Part shown: positions 1-7,793 of the stretch, piece after piece | Numbering within the stretch: the stretch's first letter is position 1 | Layout of the letters: each line of letters starts with the position of its first letter | Origin: Aquimarina pacifica | Lineage (GTDB): Bacteria > Bacteroidota > Bacteroidia > Flavobacteriales > Flavobacteriaceae | Direction: 5' to 3' | DNA length: 64,000 nt | NCBI RefSeq assembly: GCF_000520955.1 | Contig: NZ_JACC01000013.1 | Span: 62,001 to 126,000, forward strand | Notes under the pieces: model-generated | Seen by the model: the letters and a program-made list of their open reading frames with translations, nothing else | What the model was told of the DNA's origin: nothing | Databases searched by the model: none | Position numbers and translations under genes: made by a program

Positions 1-2
1 AG

Positions 3-68
3 ACAAAAAAAGCAACGCTCGTCATCGGTTCGAAAAAAGGCACACTCGACAAGAAAAATAAGTTTTAA
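3..68 (+). CDS. 3' end of an unidentified protein (partial)
   Basis: The window opens inside an open frame that reads TKKATLVIGSKKGTLDKKNKF and then stops with TAA. The other two forward frames give less protein-like sequence. The piece has no recognisable motif, so the family cannot be named. It runs rightward, towards the bidirectional hairpin at 286-317, so it would converge on the leftward secretion operon. Whether it is truly coding is uncertain. Confidence 0.3.
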   Translation, partial: TKKATLVIGSKKGTLDKKNKF

Positions 69-285
69 GTAATACTAGTTCACTTAAAAAGACAAAGCTA
101 CTTCTCATTTATATACCTATATAAATGATTGTTTTTGATAACAATACTCACAAAAGAGGAGCAATAAAGTACAAAAATGATGAAATGAACGAAACTTACT
201 ATGCCATTTTAATTCATCATTGTATAAGACGAATAAATTAAACATAAAACTAGTTCTGACATCATGTACCCTCAAACTAGGATAA
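69..285. other. Intergenic region at the left edge of the T4SS block
   Basis: Together with the hairpin and the bases to 391 this makes a 323-base stretch without a supported gene. A leftward 72-codon open frame at 117-335 runs through the terminator hairpin, starts with no convincing signal and matches nothing I know, so I treat it as chance. No tRNA or attachment-site-like repeat was seen here. Confidence 0.5.
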
Positions 286-317
286 AAAAAAATATCGGAA
301 AATCCCGATATTTTTTT
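286..317. terminator. Bidirectional intrinsic terminator
   Basis: A perfect 13-base stem (AAAAAAATATCGG paired with CCGATATTTTTTT) with a 6-base loop. It has T runs on both strands. It lies about 75 bases past the stop of the LytTR gene and can also end the rightward reading frame that stops at 68. Confidence 0.85.
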
Positions 318-391
318 GTTGACTATTAATAGCACTTAACTATATGAAATTACAGTATCCTTCATAAAAACTTTGCTATCAATTATGGTTC

Positions 392-1147
392 TTATTTTAT
401 GCCTAAAAAGTGAAAAAGAGCGTCTTTTTTACGCTTGGCAACAGGTACTACATCTTGGTTATTCATTTTCACATACACTCCGTCTCTTTTTTGAACGTTG
501 ATGATATTATCCATATTTACCAAAAACGAATTGTGAATTCTAAAAAAGTTATTGTTTATTAGTTTTTTTTCGTACTCCCCTAAGTTTATACTTGCAACAA
601 TAGTTTTATCTTTTGTTGATGTATGAAATGTGGTGTATTTACCTTCTGATTGTAAATATAAAATATCCTCTATTTTTATAATTTTCACCTCATCTATTGA
701 CGGAATAGCCAGTAAATTCAGTGGTTTTGATGAGATATTTTTTTCCTCAGGTATTTCATACACAGCTTCTTCATCAAACATTTGTTGTTTAACTTTTTTA
801 ACTACGTCAACAATATTTTTGGACTGAAGTGGTCTTGTGATAAAGTCTATATGATTATTGGTAATCAATTGTAATCTCTGTTCTTTTTCTGTCGATATCA
901 AAATTAATTTCTTGCCCTCAATCCCATGAGAAGAACTTTGTAACATTTCGAATGCATAATCGATTCCCGATTTGAGTCCCAAAATGATCATATCATACGT
1001 AGTATTATTGATTACTTTTTTTACTTCTCTAGGATTTGTACCTACAGTAGTAATAGTAATACCCGAACACTGTTTTTCTACTACGTTTTTTATCAGTCTG
1101 GCTTCTGCCATATTCTCTTCAATAATAATAGCTGTAAGATTTTTCAT
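392..1147 (-). CDS. LytTR-family transcriptional regulator with a degenerate receiver domain
   Basis: A 251-aa protein with an N-terminal CheY-like receiver (about residues 3-120) and a C-terminal LytTR DNA-binding domain (about 150-250, with ILYLQSEGKYT and FFRIHNSFLVN). In LytTR response regulators the receiver Asp is phosphorylated and the LytTR domain binds direct repeats in promoters. Here the acidic pair E10/E11 is present, but the strand that should end in the phospho-acceptor reads IILGLKSG, so Gly57 replaces Asp. The switch Lys before Pro is Arg105 (ITRP). I infer phosphorylation-independent control. No histidine kinase is adjacent. It is the last gene of the leftward T4SS block, 19 bases after the PH-domain gene, so it probably shares that transcript and may feed back on it. 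Confidence 0.9.
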   Translation of the reverse strand: MKNLTAIIIEENMAEARLIKNVVEKQCSGITITTVGTNPREVKKVINNTTYDMIILGLKSGIDYAFEMLQSSSHGIEGKKLILISTEKEQRLQLITNNHIDFITRPLQSKNIVDVVKKVKQQMFDEEAVYEIPEEKNISSKPLNLLAIPSIDEVKIIKIEDILYLQSEGKYTTFHTSTKDKTIVASINLGEYEKKLINNNFFRIHNSFLVNMDNIINVQKRDGVYVKMNNQDVVPVAKRKKDALFHFLGIK

Positions 1148-1166
1148 TTGGACACTGTTTTGTTTT

Positions 1167-1592
1167 TTAATAAAAGTCTAACTCTTTCACTCCCTTATGA
1201 TCGCGGCGTTGATCTATTGCCAGTCTAATTTTTTCTGTAAGATCAGCGCCTCCTTCTACACCTCTCAAAGTATAGAATGGGTCTGTACTATCAGATGTTA
1301 TTAAAACGATATTTGACAATCCAAAAATTCGCAATAGAAGGGGTTGTTCTAATTTGATATCCTTTACTCTATACAGCTCTAATTGATTTGTAGTAATAGA
1401 TAAAATGCCTCGCTGTTCTATAATTCTCTGATCCGTAATTTTTAACTTGTTCAACTTGGTATCTAGGTATTTCCACAAAGCCAAAATCAAACCCAAACCA
1501 AAAGCAACAACTAATACACTACTAGCTAAATAAAATGTAAAATTTATCCATTGAGAAGGAGTCCCTTCCCATATTTTATTTTCTGTTTCCAT
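1167..1592 (-). CDS. Bacterial PH-domain (bPH2-like) membrane protein
   Basis: A 141-aa protein with a hydrophobic segment at about residues 17-42. It then has the typical bPH2 pattern: a 'KITDQRIIEQRGILS' strand, 'YRVKDIKLEQPLLLRIFGLSNIVL' cut here to its core RIFGLSNIVL, and a closing 'ADLTEKIRLAI' helix. PH-like domains of this YdbS/YdbT class are found in bacterial membrane proteins of mostly unknown role. The gene starts 7 bases after traK and precedes the LytTR gene, so it looks co-transcribed with the T4SS. I do not know of a required PH-domain protein in Bacteroidota conjugation modules, so its place here is unusual. The fold call is good; the function is unknown. Confidence 0.8.
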   Translation of the reverse strand: METENKIWEGTPSQWINFTFYLASSVLVVAFGLGLILALWKYLDTKLNKLKITDQRIIEQRGILSITTNQLELYRVKDIKLEQPLLLRIFGLSNIVLITSDSTDPFYTLRGVEGGADLTEKIRLAIDQRRDHKGVKELDFY

Positions 1593-1599
1593 CTTCTTA

Positions 1600-2229
1600 T
1601 TATTTTGGAATGGTTACCGGTTTAGATTGCAAAAGGTAGTTTTCTATGAGTAGCCCATGTGGATTTTGATTTGTTCTTGATACATTGTGCAATACAAATT
1701 TGGCTCTAAAATCATTGACAGTTTCTGCTTTTTGATCTGTTCTCGACACTTTTAGTTTACCATATAACTTGGCTTCATAAGGAGTAACCCTATCATTGAT
1801 CTTTATTGAATCAATATCTATGCTTTGAGTAAGATTTTGACTTACAATCTTAGCCAAATGCCCATTGGCCTGTAAGGTTTGATAAAGCTGCTTTCCTGAT
1901 CGACCTGATAGGTATAAGGCTTTATTAATTCGTCTTTCGTAATTAAACTGATCTATTTCCCAGAACCCTTTATGAAACATTTTAATATGATTCATAATCT
2001 CTGGTTTTCTAAATTCGTCTACTTCATTAAGCGCAATACCTTGCATCATGGCCGCTTGACCATCTTTAGTCAATACAAATGCCGTGTTTTTAATAGCGTT
2101 GGTGGTCACAAATGCCCAAACCATACTTCCTACCGAGATCGTAATAGATATGATTAAGCAATAGACTAAGGATCGTTTTGCCAAGGCAAAGCTTGCGGGT
2201 ATATTTTTTAAGGTTTGTAAATCCATCAT
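1600..2229 (-). CDS. traK: TraK, VirB8-like inner-membrane T4SS component
   Basis: A 209-aa protein with one N-terminal transmembrane helix (about residues 23-45) and a periplasmic domain. It matches the Bacteroidota conjugative-transposon TraK family in length and in the conserved stretches GFWEIDQFNYERRINKALYL and YEAKLYGKLKVSRTD. TraK/VirB8 proteins assemble in the inner-membrane platform of the secretion channel. Two ATGs are adjacent (2227-2229 and 2224-2226), so the start is uncertain by one codon. It is separated from the upstream pilin gene by an unusual 234-base structured spacer, and followed after 7 bases by the PH-domain gene. Confidence 0.9.
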   Translation of the reverse strand: MMDLQTLKNIPASFALAKRSLVYCLIISITISVGSMVWAFVTTNAIKNTAFVLTKDGQAAMMQGIALNEVDEFRKPEIMNHIKMFHKGFWEIDQFNYERRINKALYLSGRSGKQLYQTLQANGHLAKIVSQNLTQSIDIDSIKINDRVTPYEAKLYGKLKVSRTDQKAETVNDFRAKFVLHNVSRTNQNPHGLLIENYLLQSKPVTIPK

Positions 2230-2265
2230 GTATGTTTTTTATAAGTTTTTAATATGTTTTTAAAG

Positions 2266-2400
2266 AAGGGTCATCCCTAAAAATTAAGCAAGGGCTCTCC
2301 TATCCCCCATATATGGGCGTATTAGGTACCTCAATAAATGAGGGTTTGTTTACTATTTAATTTTTGGGATAGGTCTTCCTTAGAATACTGGATGACCCTT
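2266..2400. repeat. 135-bp structured intercistronic segment bounded by 11-bp inverted repeats
   Basis: The ends are perfect inverted copies of AAGGGTCATCC (2266-2276) and GGATGACCCTT (2390-2400). Inside are a 9-bp helix (AAAAATTAA 2279-2287 with TTAATTTTT 2357-2365), an 8-bp helix (CCTATCCC 2299-2306 with GGGATAGG 2366-2373), a 12-bp palindrome CCCATATATGGG (2306-2317) and a small CCTCA/TGAGG hairpin (2329-2343). With G-U extension the 9-bp helix would use bases 2366-2368 and so compete with the 8-bp helix. It lies between pilin and traK, inside the probable operon. It could be an RNA control element or a small miniature-transposon-like insertion; no target duplication is visible. Confidence 0.7.
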
Positions 2401-2463
2401 GTTATAATCTACACGAGCTAAACTACTATCATGTATGTTTTAAAAATAGATAATTAGAGTATC

Positions 2464-2841
2464 TTAGATTGTATCTGTTGCCGCACTTGGTAAGAAAACA
2501 TTAGCAATTAAAGCTACCAATCCGAAAATGGCTAAACCAATAATAAATCGAATAAAGTTTTTCTGAGCTTGTTCATTTCCTTGCATATACTGAATAAATA
2601 TTAAGAACCCTCCTGCAATTGAGAAAATACCCACCACTGCATTAAGTATGGTTTTTATTTGATCACCCCAAGTTTCTATTTGTGCATTTATATCATCTGA
2701 TTGTGCAAAAGTCGGTGCGATATACAATACAGTCAAAAGAAGCGTACAGATTAATTTAGGGTTTCTAATTTTTGACGTTAATGATTTTACATCAATGTTC
2801 ATTACCTTGTTCATTACTGTGTTTAATTTTCTAGTTTTCAT
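2464..2841 (-). CDS. traE: TraE-like (DUF4134) VirB2-type pilin subunit
   Basis: A 125-aa precursor with a long leader ending in PTFAQ, then a short polar stretch and two hydrophobic helices (about residues 64-86 and 97-118) separated by QYMQGNEQAQKN. This is the layout of VirB2/TraE-type pilins and of DUF4134 proteins in Bacteroidota conjugation modules. The first ATG gives an unusually long basic leader; Met10 or Met14 are possible starts. It is followed by a 234-base structured spacer before traK, which could allow separate expression of this probably abundant subunit. Confidence 0.85.
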   Translation of the reverse strand: MKTRKLNTVMNKVMNIDVKSLTSKIRNPKLICTLLLTVLYIAPTFAQSDDINAQIETWGDQIKTILNAVVGIFSIAGGFLIFIQYMQGNEQAQKNFIRFIIGLAIFGLVALIANVFLPSAATDTI

Positions 2842-2880
2842 AATTAAATTTGTTTTAAGTGATTATTATTATTTGATGTT

Positions 2881-3162
2881 TTATTTTGTTTTTAATAATG
2901 CTGTTATGGGTTGATCTACTTGTACACATTTTATACTTGAGTTATACTTTAACAAAGTGCTTAACTCTCCCTTTTTTGGATATTTCTTTTGAATTTTCAC
3001 ATATATAACTGCAGTAAGAATAAATACTAATGATCCTAAAAAAGAGGCAAATACGGTAAACAAAAAGGCTAAAAAGCATCCTGCTATTATGACAATAGTC
3101 ATTAGATCAAAACCGCCTATTACTGGTTTTTTTTCGAGTACTTTTGGTGTTTTATATTCCAT
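2881..3162 (-). CDS. traF: TraF-like (DUF4133) VirB3-type protein
   Basis: A 93-aa protein with a short polar N-terminus, two closely spaced hydrophobic helices (about residues 20-55) and a basic C-terminal tail. It matches the DUF4133/TraF family, the VirB3 counterpart that usually sits beside the VirB2-type pilin and the VirB4 ATPase. Here it lies between the VirB6-like gene (12-base spacing) and the pilin gene (39-base spacing). The VirB4-like gene is about 5 kb upstream, which differs from the usual compact order. Confidence 0.85.
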   Translation of the reverse strand: MEYKTPKVLEKKPVIGGFDLMTIVIIAGCFLAFLFTVFASFLGSLVFILTAVIYVKIQKKYPKKGELSTLLKYNSSIKCVQVDQPITALLKTK

Positions 3163-3174
3163 AGGTTTTGTTAT

Positions 3175-4080
3175 TTATTTTCCTTGTCTTTCTGTATTAT
3201 CTTTTGATGTTCCTCCTTTTTTACCTCCCCATATTTTTGGACTTATTTTATTGTAATACAATTCTCTCCCCGCAAAATGGAAATACCCATTACCATCACT
3301 ATCTCCACTACCACTTACCAAAAAGTTAGCATATTTAGGAACTTGAATTATAAATAAGATCATTACAATTTGTAAGACCACAGAAAATAGAGGTTGAGAA
3401 AAATGCGGTAACTCTGCCTGATTAATCAATACAAGAATGGCCTGAAATATTCTTAAAATAGGGATCCAGAGAAGCACAGCTAAGAAACCGAAAAACCAAC
3501 GTTTTAAAATTTCAAAATTTCCAGGGATTAAAGAAAAAGGTAAAACTAATATCCCAATAACAAAGTAAATAGCCTTTAATAACACCTGCCTCATTAAAAT
3601 ATAACCTGTTATTACTAAGGCTATTATTTGTATGAATAAATGAAATATCTCCAAGAAAGTTGACAGCTGTAATACTTCATAAATACTAAACTGACCGTTA
3701 TCATTTGTTGATTCATTCTTAATTGTTGTAAGCTGAGCATTCGCTATATCTAAAAAATTATCGAGGTTAGAAATATTTAGCGTGGTCATTACTGCATTAT
3801 TCGTTAAAGATGTAACGAGGTCAACAGGTTTAATTAATAGAAAATCAATAAGGTGCTGATATAGAACTATAGCTGCTAATATCAGAATGGGTTTTACTAA
3901 AATTAAAGGATCCATATTTTCTGAAGGATTTATAAAATATTTGATTACCCTCACTCCTACTAATACCACCATAAAGATGGATGCCAGAATAGAACAATAC
4001 GGAATTAATATATCTACTAGATTGTCTACGCCCTCGAATATTGAATCACTGATGGCCTCTATTGCTTCTAATATGTCCAT
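3175..4080 (-). CDS. traJ: TraJ, VirB6-like polytopic membrane protein
   Basis: A 301-aa polytopic protein with roughly six hydrophobic helices (first about residues 24-48, last about 230-250) and a polar, Gly/Lys-rich C-terminus. The PGNFEILKRWFFGFLAVLLW stretch between helices is typical of Bacteroidota TraJ. TraJ/VirB6 lines the inner-membrane channel of the T4SS. It follows the five exported-protein genes and precedes the VirB3- and VirB2-like genes on the same strand, supporting one transcription unit. Confidence 0.87.
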   Translation of the reverse strand: MDILEAIEAISDSIFEGVDNLVDILIPYCSILASIFMVVLVGVRVIKYFINPSENMDPLILVKPILILAAIVLYQHLIDFLLIKPVDLVTSLTNNAVMTTLNISNLDNFLDIANAQLTTIKNESTNDNGQFSIYEVLQLSTFLEIFHLFIQIIALVITGYILMRQVLLKAIYFVIGILVLPFSLIPGNFEILKRWFFGFLAVLLWIPILRIFQAILVLINQAELPHFSQPLFSVVLQIVMILFIIQVPKYANFLVSGSGDSDGNGYFHFAGRELYYNKISPKIWGGKKGGTSKDNTERQGK

Positions 4081-4100
4081 GTTATTTTTTTTTAAAATTA

Positions 4101-4667
4101 TTATTTCGCAAAAATTCTGGTTACTTTCATTTTTGCCTTGATCTCTTTGTCGATTTGTAGAATTTTGTTTTTTACAGTTACTATGCGAATTAGTAATTTG
4201 AGGTAAGCCGTATATACATGCCCTGTACCTCCACTAATTAATACTCCTCCGCCCAATAGTAAGTTCTCTTCCTGCAGTTTTGCTAAATATCCCTCTTCAG
4301 TTTCTAAGGCCTTTTGATATCGTGTCAAGCCATGTCCTATCCCAAAAGAAGCTATTTTTAGCGTACTTATGTTGGCGTTAATATCGCTTATCTTAGAACT
4401 CAGGAATACAAATTGAGCTTGCACAGCACCAACTACTAATGTGTTAGTTTTAAAATTTGCAAGAACGTTGCGCTTACTGTCATAATCTTCCTCTGTGTCT
4501 TCTAGATCCTTGATTAACTCGCCTTGCCTTTTTCTTAAGCTCAATTCGGTACCTAACAAACCAGCTATTGTCGTTTTGCTACCAGCTACTACAGCATCGG
4601 CAATAGAAGCACTTTGACCCATCACGGTAGTGCACAAAAGCATGCACAGAATTTTAATACTTTTCAT
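4101..4667 (-). CDS. Exported helical protein of the T4SS block (VirB5/TraI-like position)
   Basis: A 188-aa protein with an N-terminal signal peptide (CMLLCTTVMGQS), then a mostly helical, charged body with coiled-coil-like stretches (about residues 40-80 and 105-135), and a Gly-rich hydrophobic piece GGGVLISGG near residue 140. I do not recognise the family. Its start overlaps the preceding gene by 14 bases, and it lies directly upstream of the VirB6-like gene, where proteobacterial systems carry the helical exported VirB5. I therefore suggest a VirB5- or TraI(DUF4141)-like role by position only. Confidence 0.7.
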   Translation of the reverse strand: MKSIKILCMLLCTTVMGQSASIADAVVAGSKTTIAGLLGTELSLRKRQGELIKDLEDTEEDYDSKRNVLANFKTNTLVVGAVQAQFVFLSSKISDINANISTLKIASFGIGHGLTRYQKALETEEGYLAKLQEENLLLGGGVLISGGTGHVYTAYLKLLIRIVTVKNKILQIDKEIKAKMKVTRIFAK

Positions 4668-5214
4668 TTTCTAAGGTTAAATTGATTACATTTTCTAATG
4701 AAGAAAGAACCAGCAAAACACGTTCTCCTTCAGGAATGGGATTATCCTTATTCAAATAGCCCGCTATTTTATCTCTTTCTGCATTTAACTTTTTGCTAAA
4801 ACGAAATTGGATTATTGCATTCTTAAAACCAGATGAAGGGCTCAAAGGGTTAATCTTCGGATATTTTTTCTGTATATACCCATAGCTATTATATCCACGT
4901 GTACTACTAAAAGCAGAACTACTTACAAAGGTTTTTAAAGAAGTTTCTATAACATCAAATTGTTCATTATAGCTGTTCAACTCTCTAAGTTGCTCCTTAA
5001 ATATTGAGCTTACAAGTGTAATACTTGCCTTGTTCGTTAACTCTTGTCCTGCCAATGTTGTATTAGAAGTATTGATATTATCATAACTAGGCTGCGAAAG
5101 AATATCGTTAAAAGAGCCCGAGACATTAATTACGACCTGAGCACTCCCAATACAAGAGAGCATTAACAGCCACATACTTATGATATTTTTTATATGTTTA
5201 AAATATTGTTTCAT
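4654..5214 (-). CDS. Exported protein of the T4SS block, unknown family
   Basis: A 186-aa protein with a signal peptide (residues about 1-25, ending IGSAQ). The remainder is predicted mostly helical with a Ser/Tyr-rich middle (SSAFSSTRGYNSYGYIQKKY). No catalytic motif or known domain was recognised. The 3' end overlaps the next gene by 14 bases and the start is 6 bases after the previous stop, so translation is probably coupled. It is one of five consecutive exported proteins and is a candidate minor pilin or envelope component. Confidence 0.7.
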   Translation of the reverse strand: MKQYFKHIKNIISMWLLMLSCIGSAQVVINVSGSFNDILSQPSYDNINTSNTTLAGQELTNKASITLVSSIFKEQLRELNSYNEQFDVIETSLKTFVSSSAFSSTRGYNSYGYIQKKYPKINPLSPSSGFKNAIIQFRFSKKLNAERDKIAGYLNKDNPIPEGERVLLVLSSLENVINLTLENEKY

Positions 5215-5220
5215 ATTCTC

Positions 5221-5751
5221 CTAATTAAAAATTCGATTATACAATGTGGTTTGTTCTATACTATCCTCTACAACATCCAGAACTCTGTGTATTTCTATTA
5301 GAGACTCCATCATATTTTGTAACAGATTCATTCGTTCACCATAAATCACTAAAACGCTTTGTTGTGTATTTGCTTCACGCTGCATCGTAGTAAGCATTTT
5401 TTCTATAAATGATAACATTTTGGTATTCTCTTTTTTCCTAGAGTAGCTAAGTATACTAAGCGAAGAATTTCTTGTTTTTAACTGATTATATCTTACGAAA
5501 GAGGCGTTAATCTCATTAGATATTCTATTAGTAATTGCTTTTGAAAGTCCTAAGAAATAGGCTTGTCGCTTGATATAATCAAACCTAAATGCTTCTATTT
5601 TATCTCTATTTTCCTTATCTTCATTTTCTAATTGTTTATACAATATGAATGCTCCAAATGAACCTAATCTAGAGGGGTGATCTGTTAATTGTGCTTGCAT
5701 AACCGATACTCCCATAAGTATGAATAACCAGCATATTAATTTTGTCTTCAT
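5221..5751 (-). CDS. Exported helical protein of the T4SS block, unknown family
   Basis: A 176-aa protein with a clear signal peptide (LLFILM-type core, cleavage after VMQAQ). The mature part is rich in charged and Asn/Gln residues and reads as long amphipathic helices. No known domain was recognised. It lies 56 bases after the upstream gene and 6 bases before the next. Its general character resembles helical periplasmic T4SS proteins such as VirB5, but no sequence similarity can be claimed. Confidence 0.7.
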   Translation of the reverse strand: MKTKLICWLFILMGVSVMQAQLTDHPSRLGSFGAFILYKQLENEDKENRDKIEAFRFDYIKRQAYFLGLSKAITNRISNEINASFVRYNQLKTRNSSLSILSYSRKKENTKMLSFIEKMLTTMQREANTQQSVLVIYGERMNLLQNMMESLIEIHRVLDVVEDSIEQTTLYNRIFN

Positions 5752-5807
5752 CTGATTGTTTTTTTTGTTAAAATGAGGCGATCCTTTGCTACAACTTTAT
5801 GTGAATA

Positions 5808-6404
5808 TTATAGAGCAATCTCAATTTGTTTTAACTGATTATACATGTCTGCAAACTCATTGAAATTGATAATTAAAAGTCCTGCTGCCGACATATACAA
5901 TGTTTGTCTGGCATCTCGGTCATTTTTTGAGAACTCCCTAAGTAATTTGCTCCGCAAACGATAAATTTCTTGCCGTTTGGATGATTTTATTTTTGTAGTA
6001 CTAACAGATTGTAATGCCAGTAATAATGCCTTATCCATAGTTATCATATCCAAATACTCTCGTTTTGCAGAGGTCATATAGGGTAGTCTGGGGATTCTTG
6101 TAAATGCCGAGGCCCCTAAGCTCAACACTGCAGAAGTACCGGCGCCAGCAATAAAACTGCTGCTCTTGTCGTATTGATTCTTAGAGTATTGTAATTCTAT
6201 CTGTTCTTTATGATCTTTTAATGCATCTTCTAACTCTTTATTTGAGATCCCTAAAGAAGCATTCCTACCACCTACTATACCTATTAAGGTTGCCAATTTT
6301 CTTCTGGTGGTGGCATCATTATTATTAATGTGTACATGAACAAATTGCCCAAACGTTGTCTGTACTACTAAGAGAAAGAAGACTAGTATATATATTGTTT
6401 TCAT
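5808..6404 (-). CDS. Exported protein of the T4SS block, unknown family
   Basis: A 198-aa protein with a signal peptide ending TTFGQ. It has an early His-rich strand FVHVHINNND, a Gly/Ala/Ser hydrophobic segment (AGAGTSAVLSLGASAF, about residues 87-102) that could contact or enter a membrane, and a helical basic C-terminal half. I do not recognise the family. It belongs to the same closely packed leftward series, with 18 bases to the upstream gene. Confidence 0.7.
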   Translation of the reverse strand: MKTIYILVFFLLVVQTTFGQFVHVHINNNDATTRRKLATLIGIVGGRNASLGISNKELEDALKDHKEQIELQYSKNQYDKSSSFIAGAGTSAVLSLGASAFTRIPRLPYMTSAKREYLDMITMDKALLLALQSVSTTKIKSSKRQEIYRLRSKLLREFSKNDRDARQTLYMSAAGLLIINFNEFADMYNQLKQIEIAL

Positions 6405-6422
6405 AGGTTTATAATGTTAGTG

Positions 6423-6938
6423 TTATCTAATAATCAATCGTGTATAAAAATTATCTTTTTCTGCCTTTAACTTTAGCAGTTCCAGTTCCTTTAAGATGGT
6501 ATTTGTTATAGCGCTATATTTTGCCATGATTTGCTCCTTTACCCCTTTATTTGCCCTATTTTTCATGGGAACATTTACTAACTGTAATATTGTCTGATGT
6601 GCATTTTTCAAATAATTATATTTATTGGTACACTTTGCCTTTTTAAAAGGATTGAGATAACTATTGCACATTGAACTGTAATCCAGATAATTAATAAATG
6701 CACTAGTTGCAGAATTAAATCTAAAATTTGTTCTTGTTAAGTTTTCGGTTACAGCTAAAGCGGATAAACTAGTATAGTCTATTGTCGTTTTAAGGTTTTG
6801 TTTTTGAAAATCTTTTGCTGCCGGTTCCTCCAAAAACTCCCTAACTAAGGCCCCTTGATCTAGATACGGAATTTGAGTATAACCATAACTAACACACATC
6901 ATAGCAACTATATAAAACAGTATATGATTCTTTTTCAT
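6423..6938 (-). CDS. Exported protein of the T4SS block, unknown family
   Basis: A 171-aa protein with a signal peptide ending YGYTQ. The mature part is helical and contains two cysteines (CNSYLNPFKKAKC) about 12 residues apart that could form a disulphide in the periplasm. No known domain was recognised. It begins 2 bases after the TraN stop, so it is probably translated from the same message as the core T4SS genes. Its size and character resemble the next four genes. Confidence 0.7.
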   Translation of the reverse strand: MKKNHILFYIVAMMCVSYGYTQIPYLDQGALVREFLEEPAAKDFQKQNLKTTIDYTSLSALAVTENLTRTNFRFNSATSAFINYLDYSSMCNSYLNPFKKAKCTNKYNYLKNAHQTILQLVNVPMKNRANKGVKEQIMAKYSAITNTILKELELLKLKAEKDNFYTRLIIR

Positions 6939-6940
6939 GG

Positions 6941-7786
6941 CTATATCACTTTTGGGTTTAATAACTCTTCTCTTGGAATAACAATAGTTGCCGATCGACC
7001 TCCGTTGGTTTCGAAAATATCAATGCTTAGTTTTTCTTTTTCATTGAGCATAAACTTGTCGAATATCAAAGTGATGTTTTGATCACCATTACCGGCTATC
7101 TCAAAATTGTCAGAACATATTCCTGCAGGATGAATCACACGTTCTTGATATAAATAATCCTTTGCAAAACGCTTTTTCAATTTGGTTCTAAAAAGGATAT
7201 GGTCAATATCAAAATCAATAGTAGATTCATTTTTGAGTTCTAAACGCAGCCCTATCTTCTCTTTGATATAGAAAATCCCAGTGACTCGTACTCTGATATC
7301 TCCTGATTTATCGTTTTTGAGATGGATTTTATTATTGTAATTTCTATCCAACTGGCCGCATAACTCTTCTAGCGCTTTTGATTCTTCCTCTTCTTTTTGA
7401 GCTTCATCTTGTACTGCATCTGCAAATTCTTCTGTTCTTTTTACCTTGTAGGTTAGATTTTGTAATACTCTTTTATAAGCCAAAATAAAAGAGTAATATC
7501 CCCCATCTTTGGTAATTACTGTTAGGTTAGAAAGCTGTGTTCTTGCATCTATCAATTCTTGACCTATATGTTTCAATTTTACCATCTGCTTTGTAGTATC
7601 AGCTGCAAAAAACGGAGAGCCAACATCTAGATATTCAATTTGTTGGTTGAATAACAAATGTGTTGTTTTGATATCAGATACTTGTATAGTATCTAGCTTT
7701 TTTAGAGCAACCAAATGGTTCTGACTGTTCATCGAGCTATTAAGTCCGACTACTAATGTGATTAAAAGAATAAGTTGTTTTTTCAT
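6941..7786 (-). CDS. traN: TraN (DUF4138), VirB9-like periplasmic/outer-membrane T4SS protein
   Basis: An exported protein of 281 aa from the ATG at 7786. The frame extends six codons further to a TTG at 7804, but the ATG gives a normal signal peptide (MKKQLILLITLVVG) just after the upstream stop. The mature protein has two beta-rich parts joined by a charged helical linker (DAVQDEAQKEEEESKALEEL). The C-terminal half, with the stretches LRLELKNESTIDFDIDH and VIHPAGICSDN, fits the DUF4138/TraN family. In Bacteroidota systems TraN joins TraM in the outer-membrane core complex, as VirB9 joins VirB10. Confidence 0.85.
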   Translation of the reverse strand: MKKQLILLITLVVGLNSSMNSQNHLVALKKLDTIQVSDIKTTHLLFNQQIEYLDVGSPFFAADTTKQMVKLKHIGQELIDARTQLSNLTVITKDGGYYSFILAYKRVLQNLTYKVKRTEEFADAVQDEAQKEEEESKALEELCGQLDRNYNNKIHLKNDKSGDIRVRVTGIFYIKEKIGLRLELKNESTIDFDIDHILFRTKLKKRFAKDYLYQERVIHPAGICSDNFEIAGNGDQNITLIFDKFMLNEKEKLSIDIFETNGGRSATIVIPREELLNPKVI

Positions 7787-7793
7787 TGTGTTT

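Noticed and set aside
117..335. Leftward 72-codon frame at the left edge
   Set aside because: It runs across the terminator hairpin at 286-317, has no known family and no start signal.
2266..2400. Calling the structured segment a definite MITE
   Set aside because: No target-site duplication is visible and only one possible diverged copy was found in the window.
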